Shown here: positions 35,765 to 44,245 of the stretch, piece after piece
Layout: each line of letters begins with the position of its first letter
Position numbering within the stretch: position 1 is the stretch's first letter
NCBI GenBank assembly: GCA_964350945.1
Contig: CAYGLF010000002.1
Span: 225,978-289,977, forward strand
Reading direction: 5' to 3'
DNA length: 64,000 bases
Source: CAYGLF01 sp964350945
GTDB lineage: Bacteria; Chlamydiota; Chlamydiia; Chlamydiales; JAAZZY01
The notes under the pieces: generated by a model
The model's database searches: none
Told to the model about the DNA's origin: nothing
The model's input: only the letters and a program-made list of their open reading frames with translations
Made by a program: the position numbers and the translations under genes

Positions 35765-38700
35765 TTATTGGCAGCTTTCGCAGCCTTCTTCTAAATTACA
35801 TACAGTTGGTTGTTTTTGTGGTCTTTCGACTTTTACTTTTGAAGATGCTGATGAGCTTTTCATCCATCTAGGTTGTAAGCCTCTTTTATTAATATCTGTG
35901 GAAGATTTTTCAATTTGAGTGGCACCGAGTGTTCTCATGTAGTAATTGGTTTTCAGCCCTTTCTTCCAAGAAAGCATATACATATTGTGTATTTTCTTTC
36001 CGCTAGCTTCACTTAAGTAAAGGTTCAAAGATTGACCCATATCGATCCATTTTTGTCGACGACTAGCACATTCAATAAGCCATTCGGGTTCTATTTCAAA
36101 GGCAGTCAAAAAGACATTTTTAACGTTTTGTGGAATGCGCTCTATTTCAGAGAGGTTGCCATCAAAGTACTTGAGGTCATCAAGCATTTCTTGGTCCCAG
36201 AGGTTGAGATTTTTTAAAGTCGAGATCAGGTACGGGTTGACGACTGTAAACTCTCCAGACAGATTCGATTTTACAAAAAGCTGTTTGTAAGTGGGCTCAA
36301 TGCAAGCTGTGACATTGGCAATATTTGCAATCGTCGCAGTAGGAGCAATCGCCATGGTATTACAATTTCTCATTCCTTGAGCAAGCACTTTTTTACGTAG
36401 AGCATCCCAATCTAAGGTAGATGACGTGTCGACATCGATGAATTCTTTACGGTAATCGATGAGCATTTTCAAAGAGTCAATGGGTAAAATTCCACGATCC
36501 CATTTAGAACCTTTATACGAGGAGTATTTCCCTCTCTCCTTGGCAAGATCTGAAGAGGCTGAAATTGCATGATAGGAGATGAACTCCATGCTTTCATCTG
36601 CAAACTGTACAGCTTGGGGGCTCGCATAGCTGTAGTTTTGCTGGTATAAGCAGTCTTGAAAACCCATAATCCCCATTCCTATAGGGCGGTGTTTTAAGTT
36701 TGAATTGCGTGCTTCCTCAATGGGGTAGAAATTGATATCAATAACATTGTCAAGCATGCGGATCGTTGTCTTGATTGTCTGTTGAACGCGCTTATAGTCT
36801 AATCCTTCGGGAGTCATGTGCGCTGCTAAATTAATAGAAGCTAAATTGCAGACCGCTGTTTCTTTTGTCGAAGAATTTAGCAAAATTTCTGTGCATAGAT
36901 TTGAAGAGTGTACAACTCCAACATGGTCTTGAGGAGATCGAATGTTGGACGGATCTTTGAAGGTAATCCATGGGTGGCCTGTTTCAAAAAGCATCGAGAG
37001 CATCTTTCTCCAAAGAGTGATGGCGTCGACTTCTTTAAAGAGTTTGATTTTTCCATCGCGAGTTTGTTTTTCATAAGAGAGGTATTTCTTCTCAAAATCT
37101 TCGCCAAAAGCATCGTGTAAATCAGGAGTGTCTGTGGGACTAAATAAGGTCCACTTTTCTTGCTTAGCAACCCTTTTCATAAAGAGGTCAGGAATCCAGT
37201 TTGCAGTATTCATATCATGAGTACGGCGTCTCTCATCACCCGTGTTTTTTCTTAGTTCAATAAAGTCCTCTATGTCTAAGTGCCAAGTTTCAAGGTAAAC
37301 ACAAGCAGCTCCTTTCCTTTTACCCCCTTGATTGACCGCAACAGCTGTATCATTGACAATTTTTAAGAAAGGAATGACCCCTTGGCTTTGTCCGTTAGTC
37401 CCTTTGATTAAAGATCCCGTGGCTCGAATGGGCGTCCAGTCGTTGCCGATGCCTCCAGCCCACTTAGAGAGCTGTGCATCATTTGAAATTACTTTGAAGA
37501 TACTTTTTAGGTCATCATCGACAGTAGAAAGGTAGCAGGAACTGAGTTGTGAATGCTTGGTTCCTGAGTTAAACAGCGTGGGTGTTGACGAAAGCGCATA
37601 GAATGATGAAAGGTTATTGTAAAATTCAATAGCGCGATCATTTTTTTCTTCACCCTCTTCGATAGCAAGGCCCATGGCCACTCGCATCCAAAATATCTGA
37701 GGAGTTTCTAAGCGTTTTTGATCCTTATGGATAAAGTAACGGTCATAGAGAGTTTGCAGACCTAGATAAGAGAAATTTAAGTCTCTTTTTATGTCTATAG
37801 CTTGTGCTAATTTTTCTAAGTCAAAGTCTAAAAGTTGTGGGTTTAATCGAGAGCTTTTTTCTTTGGCTGATTGAATATATTCAATAAAGTAGCGATGATG
37901 AACTTTTTTAAGGTCTTTAGCAAGTCCTGACTTAGAAAGAGTTTCTCTATAAATTCCATCTAAAAGAACTCGCGCTCCAATCAGCGCATATTCAGGATCA
38001 AATTCAATTTTCTCTTTTACAGCTAAAATAGCAGCAGCGTAACTTTCTTTTTGTGTAATTCCTCTGAATGTCAAAGGGGTGGTTCTTTCTATGAGCGCCT
38101 TTTTGTCTACCTTGAAGCCCTTAGTTGCAAATGTAAAAACGTCTTCAAGGAAAGGCTTGATTGAAAAGACAGACGGGTTGGCGGTTGTTTCTCCTGGAGC
38201 CTGCGAGGCGGTAAGAGGTAAAGATTGCTTGTGGCCTTGCCTTAAGATTAAGTGTTTAGCGATTTTAAAGTAGCCATAGGCCATCAGCTCATTCTCAATC
38301 TCTTCTTGGATATCAGCTGTAGAAATAGGGGCCCCTGTATTTTGATCGACTAGATTGCGAAGGATATTTTGTGTCAGTTCGTTGACTGTCTCAAAAATGT
38401 CAGCAGGAGTTACTTCTTCAATGTGAAGGGTCTCTCTAAAAGCATGCTCCAAGGTGGAGGCAATTTTTATTGGGTTAAAACGGACAATCGTCTTTTGGTC
38501 TGAGCGCATGACTTGCGGGAAAGCCTCTTTATTTTCTCGCAACTGTTTGTGTTTGTCGCGATAAATAATGTAGTCTCTAGCGACATGGTGGTACCCTTCA
38601 TCCATCAATTTTTGTTCGACAATATCTTGGATTCCCTCAACGGTTAAGGAGTTCCCTTTTTTGAATTGTTCCCAAAGCTCGTCTACGATGAGACTGGTGA

Positions 38701-38920
38701 GAGTCTGTGTTAGGTGAGTATGTTCTTTAGAAAGCTCTTCCCCTTTTTTTATTTGGAAGGAATCTCTGATGGCCCCAACAAGAGCGTTTGTAATGCGGTC
38801 TGCATGGAAAGGGACTATCACCCCACTTCTCTTAACGACTGTCATCATCTTTAAAGATGTTTCTTGGCAGTTGATGTTACTGTTAGTTTTTTCGGGGGCC
38901 AAAGGGGGTGTGAGGGACAT
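35765..38920 (-). CDS. nrdA: Ribonucleotide reductase R1 (alpha) subunit
   Basis: The 1,051-residue catalytic subunit reduces ribonucleoside diphosphates. It is longer than E. coli NrdA because the front carries two readable ATP-cone regulatory domains (about residues 25-115 and 135-235) and possibly a degenerate third (about 245-300), as in Chlamydia. The barrel shows SCYLSTVDDDL (first redox Cys), NLCTEILLN (thiyl-radical Cys with Asn and Glu) and CNLASINL. The C-terminal swinging cysteines are GCESCQ. The ATG has AAGGAG at good spacing. Two NrdR-like boxes lie 62-109 bp upstream. It forms an operon with nrdB. Confidence 0.96.
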   Translation of the reverse strand: MSLTPPLAPEKTNSNINCQETSLKMMTVVKRSGVIVPFHADRITNALVGAIRDSFQIKKGEELSKEHTHLTQTLTSLIVDELWEQFKKGNSLTVEGIQDIVEQKLMDEGYHHVARDYIIYRDKHKQLRENKEAFPQVMRSDQKTIVRFNPIKIASTLEHAFRETLHIEEVTPADIFETVNELTQNILRNLVDQNTGAPISTADIQEEIENELMAYGYFKIAKHLILRQGHKQSLPLTASQAPGETTANPSVFSIKPFLEDVFTFATKGFKVDKKALIERTTPLTFRGITQKESYAAAILAVKEKIEFDPEYALIGARVLLDGIYRETLSKSGLAKDLKKVHHRYFIEYIQSAKEKSSRLNPQLLDFDLEKLAQAIDIKRDLNFSYLGLQTLYDRYFIHKDQKRLETPQIFWMRVAMGLAIEEGEEKNDRAIEFYNNLSSFYALSSTPTLFNSGTKHSQLSSCYLSTVDDDLKSIFKVISNDAQLSKWAGGIGNDWTPIRATGSLIKGTNGQSQGVIPFLKIVNDTAVAVNQGGKRKGAACVYLETWHLDIEDFIELRKNTGDERRRTHDMNTANWIPDLFMKRVAKQEKWTLFSPTDTPDLHDAFGEDFEKKYLSYEKQTRDGKIKLFKEVDAITLWRKMLSMLFETGHPWITFKDPSNIRSPQDHVGVVHSSNLCTEILLNSSTKETAVCNLASINLAAHMTPEGLDYKRVQQTIKTTIRMLDNVIDINFYPIEEARNSNLKHRPIGMGIMGFQDCLYQQNYSYASPQAVQFADESMEFISYHAISASSDLAKERGKYSSYKGSKWDRGILPIDSLKMLIDYRKEFIDVDTSSTLDWDALRKKVLAQGMRNCNTMAIAPTATIANIANVTACIEPTYKQLFVKSNLSGEFTVVNPYLISTLKNLNLWDQEMLDDLKYFDGNLSEIERIPQNVKNVFLTAFEIEPEWLIECASRRQKWIDMGQSLNLYLSEASGKKIHNMYMLSWKKGLKTNYYMRTLGATQIEKSSTDINKRGLQPRWMKSSSASSKVKVERPQKQPTVCNLEEGCESCQ

Positions 38921-38981
38921 AGAAACTCCTTATTTTTGCTTAAGTCCTTAAACTCGTACATAAGACGAATTAATCTGCTAG

Positions 38982-39029
38982 ATACTACATGTTGTATATC
39001 TTGTTATGTAAAAACACTACATATAGTAA
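38982..39029 (-). promoter_or_regulatory. Tandem NrdR boxes upstream of nrdA
   Basis: Two palindromic 16-mers, ATACTACATGTTGTAT (38982-38997) and ACACTACATATAGTAA (39014-39029), match the NrdR consensus ACACwATATATwGTGT at 12 and 13 of 16 positions. They are 32 bp apart start to start, three helical turns, the spacing known for NrdR. The 332-bp gap between nrdA and pssA holds no gene. A possible -35 (TTTACA on the minus strand) lies between the boxes. Confidence 0.75.
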
Positions 39030-39252
39030 TAAATTTTTTTTTGTCCAGAAGTTTATATCCAATGAAAAATTTAGTTCAACTTGATTTACAGCCTTATTTT
39101 TTAACCCTCAAAGCGACCCATTTTTACGCACAAAATTAAATTTTTTTAGATCTATTTGATATCGAACTTTGCGGATTAAAAGCCGTTAGATCGAGTTTTA
39201 ATTAAAAGCCAAGTGTGCTATCATAGTCTTATTTTTTAATCCTGATGGAAAA

Positions 39253-40098
39253 ATGAAACGCGTTTATTTGTTACCGAACCTTATCACAGCTTTGAGTCTT
39301 GCATGTGGTCTCTTTATTATTTTTCGAATTTTACTTTTTGCAAATATGACATCTTATAAGCTTTTTGAAGCTTCAGTCATTTTGATGCTGGTCGCAGCAT
39401 TGGCAGATGTGTGTGATGGAGCTATGGCTCGTATTTTGAACGCTGAAAGTGATTTTGGAGTTCAGTTTGATTCCTTGGCAGATAGCGTTACCTTTGGGGT
39501 GGCTCCTGCTGTAGTTGTGTTGAGAAGTTTCCAAGTAATGCCTGGATCTTTGTGGTTTTTATTATTGATGGGCTCAGCCATTGTTTATTCTCTGTGTGGC
39601 ATTTTGCGCCTAGCACGCTATAATACAAAAGCGATTACAAAGAAAAAAGTTCCTATTTTAATCGTTGATTCCAAGAGTTTTACAGGACTTCCTATCCCTG
39701 CTGCAGGCTTGGCTGTAGTCTCTTTAAATTTAGTGTTAATTTCCAGTGAGTTTCCCTTTTTAGCGAGCATTAGTGATAAAACACGGGCTTTGATCATGAT
39801 AGGCTCTATGATGGCAATGGGTTATTTTATGGTCAGCCGCTGGAAGTTTCCTAGCCTTAAAACGTTTCATTTTAGAGTTAAGAGCTTCTCTCTCGTTTTT
39901 GTCACGGCTGTAGTTGCTGTGGTTGTTCTCTATGGGATCTTCCATCTCTTTGCTTCTATGCTCTTCATTATTTTTTGGGGTTATTTTGTCACGGCTTGTA
40001 CCCTTTCTATTATCCGGTTGATCTTAAGGAAAAAAACCAAGCATCTCGAAGAATTTGATGTTGAAGAGGAATCGGACCATCAAGACCCAGGTTCTTAG
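39253..40098 (+). CDS. pssA: CDP-diacylglycerol-serine O-phosphatidyltransferase
   Basis: PssA makes phosphatidylserine, the precursor of phosphatidylethanolamine, in the inner membrane. The CDP-alcohol phosphatidyltransferase signature is visible as DVCDGAMARILN followed by GVQFDSLADSVTFG (the DG...AR...G...D...D pattern, residues about 56-85). About six to eight membrane helices cover the 281 residues, and the C-terminal tail is charged (KKTKHLEEFDVEEE). The position next to nrdA matches the C. trachomatis order. The stop lies in a TTAG that also holds the stop of the convergent LexA-like gene. Confidence 0.93.
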   Translation: MKRVYLLPNLITALSLACGLFIIFRILLFANMTSYKLFEASVILMLVAALADVCDGAMARILNAESDFGVQFDSLADSVTFGVAPAVVVLRSFQVMPGSLWFLLLMGSAIVYSLCGILRLARYNTKAITKKKVPILIVDSKSFTGLPIPAAGLAVVSLNLVLISSEFPFLASISDKTRALIMIGSMMAMGYFMVSRWKFPSLKTFHFRVKSFSLVFVTAVVAVVVLYGIFHLFASMLFIIFWGYFVTACTLSIIRLILRKKTKHLEEFDVEEESDHQDPGS

Positions 40099-40712
40099 AG
40101 AGAATAATTGCGAATAATCCCTAAGATAACTCCATGAATGGCACATTCATCTGACACAATAATCATAGGCTCTACTTGCATACAAAAAGAGTCTAAGCGG
40201 ATGTAAGGTCCATTGGGGGAGTATTTTTTGATCACGAGTTGTTCTGAATAGATATTGGCAATAACCGTTTCTCCAGCAATGGCCTCACTACGTGGTTCTA
40301 CTAAAATCAAATCCTCATGAAGAAGGCCCGCTTCGAGATAATTTCCTCCCTTCACTTTTAATACGTAGCAGTTAGAGGACAACTTTCTTGTAGATCCATA
40401 GGGGATTTTCTTAATTTTAGAGATGTTCTCAATTTCACCTTCATCATTAAGATAACCTAATAAGGGGAAGTAGGCTGTTTTAAAAGCTCCCCTTTTATTT
40501 GTTTTAGGCAAAGAGATCCAGCTTGATGGCTTTTTGTCGATATGCAAATAACCCATTTTACAAAGCGTTTGCAAATATTTATAGACCGAGCTTAAAGAGG
40601 CGAATCCAAAATGCTTTTGAATTTCGGAGTAAGAGGGAGAGCTTTGGTGCTTTTCAATGTAATACGTTACGAAGTTCAAAAGTTGTTTCTGCTTCTCTGT
40701 TAGGTGTTTCAC
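40095..40712 (-). CDS. LexA-like repressor without protease serine
   Basis: A 205-residue protein with LexA architecture. The winged-helix DNA-binding domain (residues 1-65) reads LTEKQKQLLNFVTYYIEKH and SYSEIQKHFGFASLSSVYKYL. The S24-like domain covers about 75-200. The site of the catalytic Ser (VKGDSM in LexA) is VKGGNY here, with Asn124 in the Ser position, while the Lys-containing strand (LVIKKYS) remains. The Ala-Gly cleavage pair is not seen in PLLGYLNDEGEIE. So it looks like a repressor that cannot self-cleave and must respond to another signal. It begins with GTG behind a strong GGAGGAG. The targets are unknown. Confidence 0.82.
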   Translation of the reverse strand: MKHLTEKQKQLLNFVTYYIEKHQSSPSYSEIQKHFGFASLSSVYKYLQTLCKMGYLHIDKKPSSWISLPKTNKRGAFKTAYFPLLGYLNDEGEIENISKIKKIPYGSTRKLSSNCYVLKVKGGNYLEAGLLHEDLILVEPRSEAIAGETVIANIYSEQLVIKKYSPNGPYIRLDSFCMQVEPMIIVSDECAIHGVILGIIRNYSL

Positions 40713-40821
40713 TGCTGCTCTCCTCCGGTATGGAAAATGATATGGTCTTATTGGCCAGGTTTAGCGCAGAGGTGTTTTTTTTGGCAAGAAAATCACTCAT
40801 CAATGAAGATAAAATAGAGGA

Positions 40822-41586
40822 TTATTCTTCTAACGATGGGGGGGTATTTAACGATTTAAGTTTGGCATATTTCTGGAAGCTATTTTGACAGCCAATTAAA
40901 ATGTGAAGGAGTCCTGGTAGGCCGTCTAGGAATCCTCTTTTTAAAAAGTACATTTTAATAAATCTAAGTAAGGGGCTTACAAGTAAACGAGTAGAGGAGG
41001 CTTTTTTACCAGCCAAGTGCATCTGTTGGGCTTGAAGTGTTGTATAGCGATTTTGTTTTTCAAGGTATTGATGAAGGGAGTGCTCTGAATGGTGCATCAG
41101 ATCGCCTTTCAGCCTACCCAAAGGAGTTGTTGTAATGACTTTTTCATGAACACAGTCAGGACTCCAGCAGGCTTTGTCTTTGTGGAAAAGACGTAAAATC
41201 CAGTCGGGATATCCTTCTCCATAATTTAGCCAGCGATTCATAAAACGGTTTTTTCTAGAGATTAAATATGCAAATTTCTGAGGGTTTTCAAGGACTTGTA
41301 GAATGCTAGTTTTTAGCGTCTGACTAACATATTCATCTGCATCGATAGAAAGAATCCAAGAATGCGAGGCAAGCTTCGTCGCAGTTTCTTTTTGCTTTCC
41401 ATAACCAAGCCAGGGTTGGTGGGTGACTAAAGCCCCCTTTTTTTTTGCAATTTCTACAGTATTGTCACTGCTGCCTGAATCAACCACAATAATTTCATCT
41501 GCAAAGTCCACGCTTTGGATACATTTTTCAATTTGATCTTCTTCGTTGTAGGTGATGATTGTAACTGAAAGAGGAAAGCGCTTCAT
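40822..41586 (-). CDS. GT2 glycosyltransferase, WaaE/KdtX-like
   Basis: A 254-residue family 2 glycosyltransferase resembling the LPS-core WaaE/KdtX group. VTIITYNEEDQIEKCIQSV, VDSGSSDNTVEIA and the DxD region SIDADEYVS are visible, followed by KNRFMNRWLNYG and a His-rich segment MHHSEHSLHQYLEKQNRY typical of that group. I start at the ATG at 41586, eight bases after the PAP2 stop; a longer frame from 41691 would overlap PAP2 by almost 100 bp and adds no conserved residues. With the upstream PAP2 phosphatase it suggests LPS-core work. The sugar is unknown. Confidence 0.82.
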   Translation of the reverse strand: MKRFPLSVTIITYNEEDQIEKCIQSVDFADEIIVVDSGSSDNTVEIAKKKGALVTHQPWLGYGKQKETATKLASHSWILSIDADEYVSQTLKTSILQVLENPQKFAYLISRKNRFMNRWLNYGEGYPDWILRLFHKDKACWSPDCVHEKVITTTPLGRLKGDLMHHSEHSLHQYLEKQNRYTTLQAQQMHLAGKKASSTRLLVSPLLRFIKMYFLKRGFLDGLPGLLHILIGCQNSFQKYAKLKSLNTPPSLEE

Positions 41587-41593
41587 AATAGGT

Positions 41594-42301
41594 TCAGGAG
41601 TTGGGTTTTTGTAAAAGGGAGAACTTCTCATGTTTGGCAACATATTCAAAGGTGACTTTCTCTGCAAGGAGTGCAGCGTACCACGTAACAATGAGCGACA
41701 TGAAGGTATCAGAAAAAAAGTGAGCTCCTTGGGCGATACGACTAAAGCATAAAAGGGTGCTCATAATGGCAGTCATCCAAATGCCTATGTGCATTACAAA
41801 ACGATTCTTAAGGCGGATCCCCAGTAAAATTAAGTTGAGGAAATAGAACCCCATAGTGGCATGGCCTGATGGAAACGATTTGCAGAAATTAGGGAAGTTA
41901 AATTTCGGGAGATAAAATGGGCGAAAGGCTAAGGGACCTCCAAAAAAAGTAGTCTGCACAGGGCGAGGACGAAACCAAAATTCCTTGAAAAGGCAGTGGG
42001 TGACAAAGCCGGCTCCAATCACCATAGAAAGAGCACAAAAAAAGCACGGCCATCTCCATTTAAACAGCTTTTTTACTTTAAAAGATGCTACAAAAAGTAA
42101 CGCCGCTGAGATCGCGACAAAAAGAGCGGGCATCACCGCATATTTATAGATCAACTTATGGTAAAAAGCTTTAGAAAATCCAGGGAGAGAGGGGGAGAAA
42201 AAAAAGGAAGAGACAGTAAGGTCTATTCGAGGTGTCCAAGGAGCGAGTATTAAAAAAATAGTGAGGGGTAAAAACCATTTAAGCTGTTTGCGAATTGTCA
42301 T
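41594..42301 (-). CDS. PAP2-superfamily membrane phosphatase
   Basis: A 235-residue inner-membrane protein with about six helices and the complete PAP2 acid-phosphatase site: KEFWFRPRP (first motif), KSFPSGHATMG (second, around residue 140) and SRIAQGAHFFSD (third, around 190). Family members dephosphorylate undecaprenyl pyrophosphate, lipid A or phosphatidyl-glycerophosphate. Being followed eight bases later by a core-type glycosyltransferase, a lipid A or lipid-carrier substrate is the best guess. Its start overlaps the yhhQ-like gene by 23 bp. Confidence 0.87.
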   Translation of the reverse strand: MTIRKQLKWFLPLTIFLILAPWTPRIDLTVSSFFFSPSLPGFSKAFYHKLIYKYAVMPALFVAISAALLFVASFKVKKLFKWRWPCFFCALSMVIGAGFVTHCLFKEFWFRPRPVQTTFFGGPLAFRPFYLPKFNFPNFCKSFPSGHATMGFYFLNLILLGIRLKNRFVMHIGIWMTAIMSTLLCFSRIAQGAHFFSDTFMSLIVTWYAALLAEKVTFEYVAKHEKFSLLQKPNS

Positions 42302-43001
42302 GAGATAATAACTTTTTTTTCAAATAATGAACGAGTAAATAAACTAAAGGGGTGTCCACAAGAGCAAAAACCGCCTTGTAAAGGTATACTGAAACGCCAA
42401 TGATCAAACAAGTTTTAAACTTAAATCCTAGCCCCCAATACAGGACAATGCCGTCCATAATAAAGGTGTCTACGAGTTGTGATAAAAGGGTAGAAACATT
42501 ATTGCGTAGCCATAGAGCGCGCCCATTTGTTTTGCGGCGAATGAGCGAGAAAATCTGGATGTCTAAAAATTGGGAGATAAGGTAGGCCACTGAAGACCCC
42601 ATCAAAATAAAATGACTGACTGAAAAAACAGAGACTAAGGCCGTTTGATAATCAGAAAGAGATTGGTATCCAAAGGCATTATTGAGGACAAACCAGTCGG
42701 AGTGGCAGGGAAGAGCAATGGTTGTTTGGATAAAAATAAGCATCAAAAAGTTCATGGTAAAAGCCATTAGGACCATGATAGCCGCTTTTTTACTTCCCCA
42801 AATTTCTGTGACAGTATCGGTTATTAAAAAAGTAATCGGGTAGGTGATGAGGCCTGAAGTTAAAGCCATGTTGGGAAAAAAAGGGGCTTTGAAAAGCTTA
42901 AGAGTCATGTTGCTTAAAATTAACAGCGATGAAAAAAGGACGCAAAAAAAAGTATAGGCAATATGGGAGCGTTCTTGGTTTAAATGGCCACTTGTAAGCA
43001 T
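42279..43001 (-). CDS. yhhQ: Queuosine precursor transporter, YhhQ family
   Basis: A 240-residue membrane protein of the YhhQ/VUT (DUF165) family with six or so helices. Hallmarks are LSNMTLKLF, TYPITFLITDTVTEIWG, and the second-half RNNVSTLLSQLVDTFIMDGIVLY. YhhQ proteins import queuosine precursors; in C. trachomatis the homologue has been reported to work with Tgt in queuine salvage. An intracellular bacterium would take the base from its host. The tgt gene is not in the window. It overlaps the downstream PAP2 gene by 23 bp. Confidence 0.88.
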   Translation of the reverse strand: MLTSGHLNQERSHIAYTFFCVLFSSLLILSNMTLKLFKAPFFPNMALTSGLITYPITFLITDTVTEIWGSKKAAIMVLMAFTMNFLMLIFIQTTIALPCHSDWFVLNNAFGYQSLSDYQTALVSVFSVSHFILMGSSVAYLISQFLDIQIFSLIRRKTNGRALWLRNNVSTLLSQLVDTFIMDGIVLYWGLGFKFKTCLIIGVSVYLYKAVFALVDTPLVYLLVHYLKKKLLSHDNSQTA

Positions 43002-43104
43002 CTCAAAGAGGTTTTGTTGAAATTAAAGAGGTATTTTATGGGTTTTTTCATAAAAAGTGAATGATAAAATTGCCGCGAAGAAGCTGGTGTTTTCTAAGAT
43101 CTTC

Positions 43105-43134
43105 TTTACTTTTTGTAAAATCATAAATTATAGT
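43105..43134 (+). promoter_or_regulatory. Predicted gapA promoter
   Basis: TTTACT at 43105-43110, 18 bp spacer, TATAGT at 43129-43134, about 28 bp before the gapA ATG. It fits a housekeeping sigma factor with a moderate -35. Confidence 0.45.
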
Positions 43135-43162
43135 CATCCCAGTTTTAAATGAGAGAATTGAC

Positions 43163-44170
43163 ATGGTTTTGAGAGTAGCTATAAATGGGTTGGGGCGCAT
43201 AGGAAGGCTCGTTTTTAGAGCCGCATGCCAAAGGGATGATATTGAAATTATTGCGGTTAATGATTTGGTAGATGCCGAAAACCTGGCCTATTTAATCCAA
43301 TATGATAGTGTTCATGGCCCGTTTACAGAATCAATTACTGGAGAAAATGGAGTTTTATCTGTAGGGGGAAAGCGCACGCAAGTTTTTTCTGAGAGAGACC
43401 CCGCCAAGTTACCCTGGAAGGATTTAAAAATAGATTATGTGGTGGAGGCTACCGGGCGTTTTACACACTATGATGAAGCCCAAAAGCACTTAGAGGCAGG
43501 AGCGAAAAAAGTCATTATATCCTCACCTGCTAATGGAGAAATCCCCACCTTTGTCATGGGAGTCAATCATACAAAATATAGTCCCACTCAAGATCATATC
43601 GTTTCCAACGCCTCTTGCACAACAAACTGCTTAGCTCCAATTGTTAAAGTGCTTTTAGATAATTTTGGGATTCAAGAGGGGTTGATGACGACCATTCATG
43701 CAGTGACAGCGACTCAGCCAGTCGTTGACGGCGCCTCAAAAAAAGACTTTAGAGGAGGGCGCTCGGCTCTTCAAAATATTATTCCATCCTCAACAGGAGC
43801 CGCCAAAGCAGTAGGTTTGTGCCTTCCTGAGATCCAAGGGAAGCTCACAGGGATGGCTTTTCGAGTTCCTGTTATTAATGTGTCTTGTGTTGACCTTACA
43901 GTAAAGCTTGATAAATCAACTAGTTATGATGAGATTTGTGACGTTATGAAAAAAGCTTCGGAGTCTACGCTGAAAGGATTTTTAGGCTATACCCAACAGC
44001 CGAATGTATCGAGTGATTTTATTGGCTCACCCTACTCTTCGATTTTTGATGAAACCGCAGGGCTGGGGTTGAGCGATCAATTTTATAAATTGATTGCCTG
44101 GTATGACAATGAGATGGGTTATTCACATCGAATCCTGGATCTGATCTATTTCATGGCATCGAGAAGCTAG
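43163..44170 (+). CDS. gapA: Glyceraldehyde-3-phosphate dehydrogenase
   Basis: GapA catalyses the NAD-dependent oxidation of glyceraldehyde-3-phosphate in glycolysis. The 335-residue length is normal. The Rossmann opening is VAINGLGRIGRLVFRAA, the catalytic Cys is in SNASCTTNCLAP (around residue 151) and the catalytic His in TTIHAVTATQ (around 178). The C-terminal WYDNEMGYSHRILDL is typical. It diverges from yhhQ and is followed by a charged protein that also lies beside gapA in Chlamydia, if I recall that order correctly. Confidence 0.97.
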   Translation: MVLRVAINGLGRIGRLVFRAACQRDDIEIIAVNDLVDAENLAYLIQYDSVHGPFTESITGENGVLSVGGKRTQVFSERDPAKLPWKDLKIDYVVEATGRFTHYDEAQKHLEAGAKKVIISSPANGEIPTFVMGVNHTKYSPTQDHIVSNASCTTNCLAPIVKVLLDNFGIQEGLMTTIHAVTATQPVVDGASKKDFRGGRSALQNIIPSSTGAAKAVGLCLPEIQGKLTGMAFRVPVINVSCVDLTVKLDKSTSYDEICDVMKKASESTLKGFLGYTQQPNVSSDFIGSPYSSIFDETAGLGLSDQFYKLIAWYDNEMGYSHRILDLIYFMASRS

Positions 44171-44177
44171 ATAGCCA

Positions 44178-44207
44178 TTGTTTAATAATCGGATTCTCTA
44201 CTATAAT
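44178..44207 (+). promoter_or_regulatory. Predicted promoter of the charged protein gene
   Basis: TTGTTT at 44178-44183, 18 bp spacer, perfect TATAAT at 44202-44207, then about 38 bp to the GTG start. It lies directly after gapA and suggests independent transcription. Confidence 0.5.
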
Positions 44208-44245
44208 TTACCTTTCAAAAACAAATTAACCCATGGAATGTATTT

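Noticed and set aside
38864..39139. Plus-strand frame upstream of pssA
   Set aside because: It overlaps the nrdA start and the NrdR boxes and has no sign of coding.
40523..40888. Plus-strand 121-codon frame over lexA-like and GT2 genes
   Set aside because: It runs antisense through two well-supported genes and lacks a ribosome binding site.
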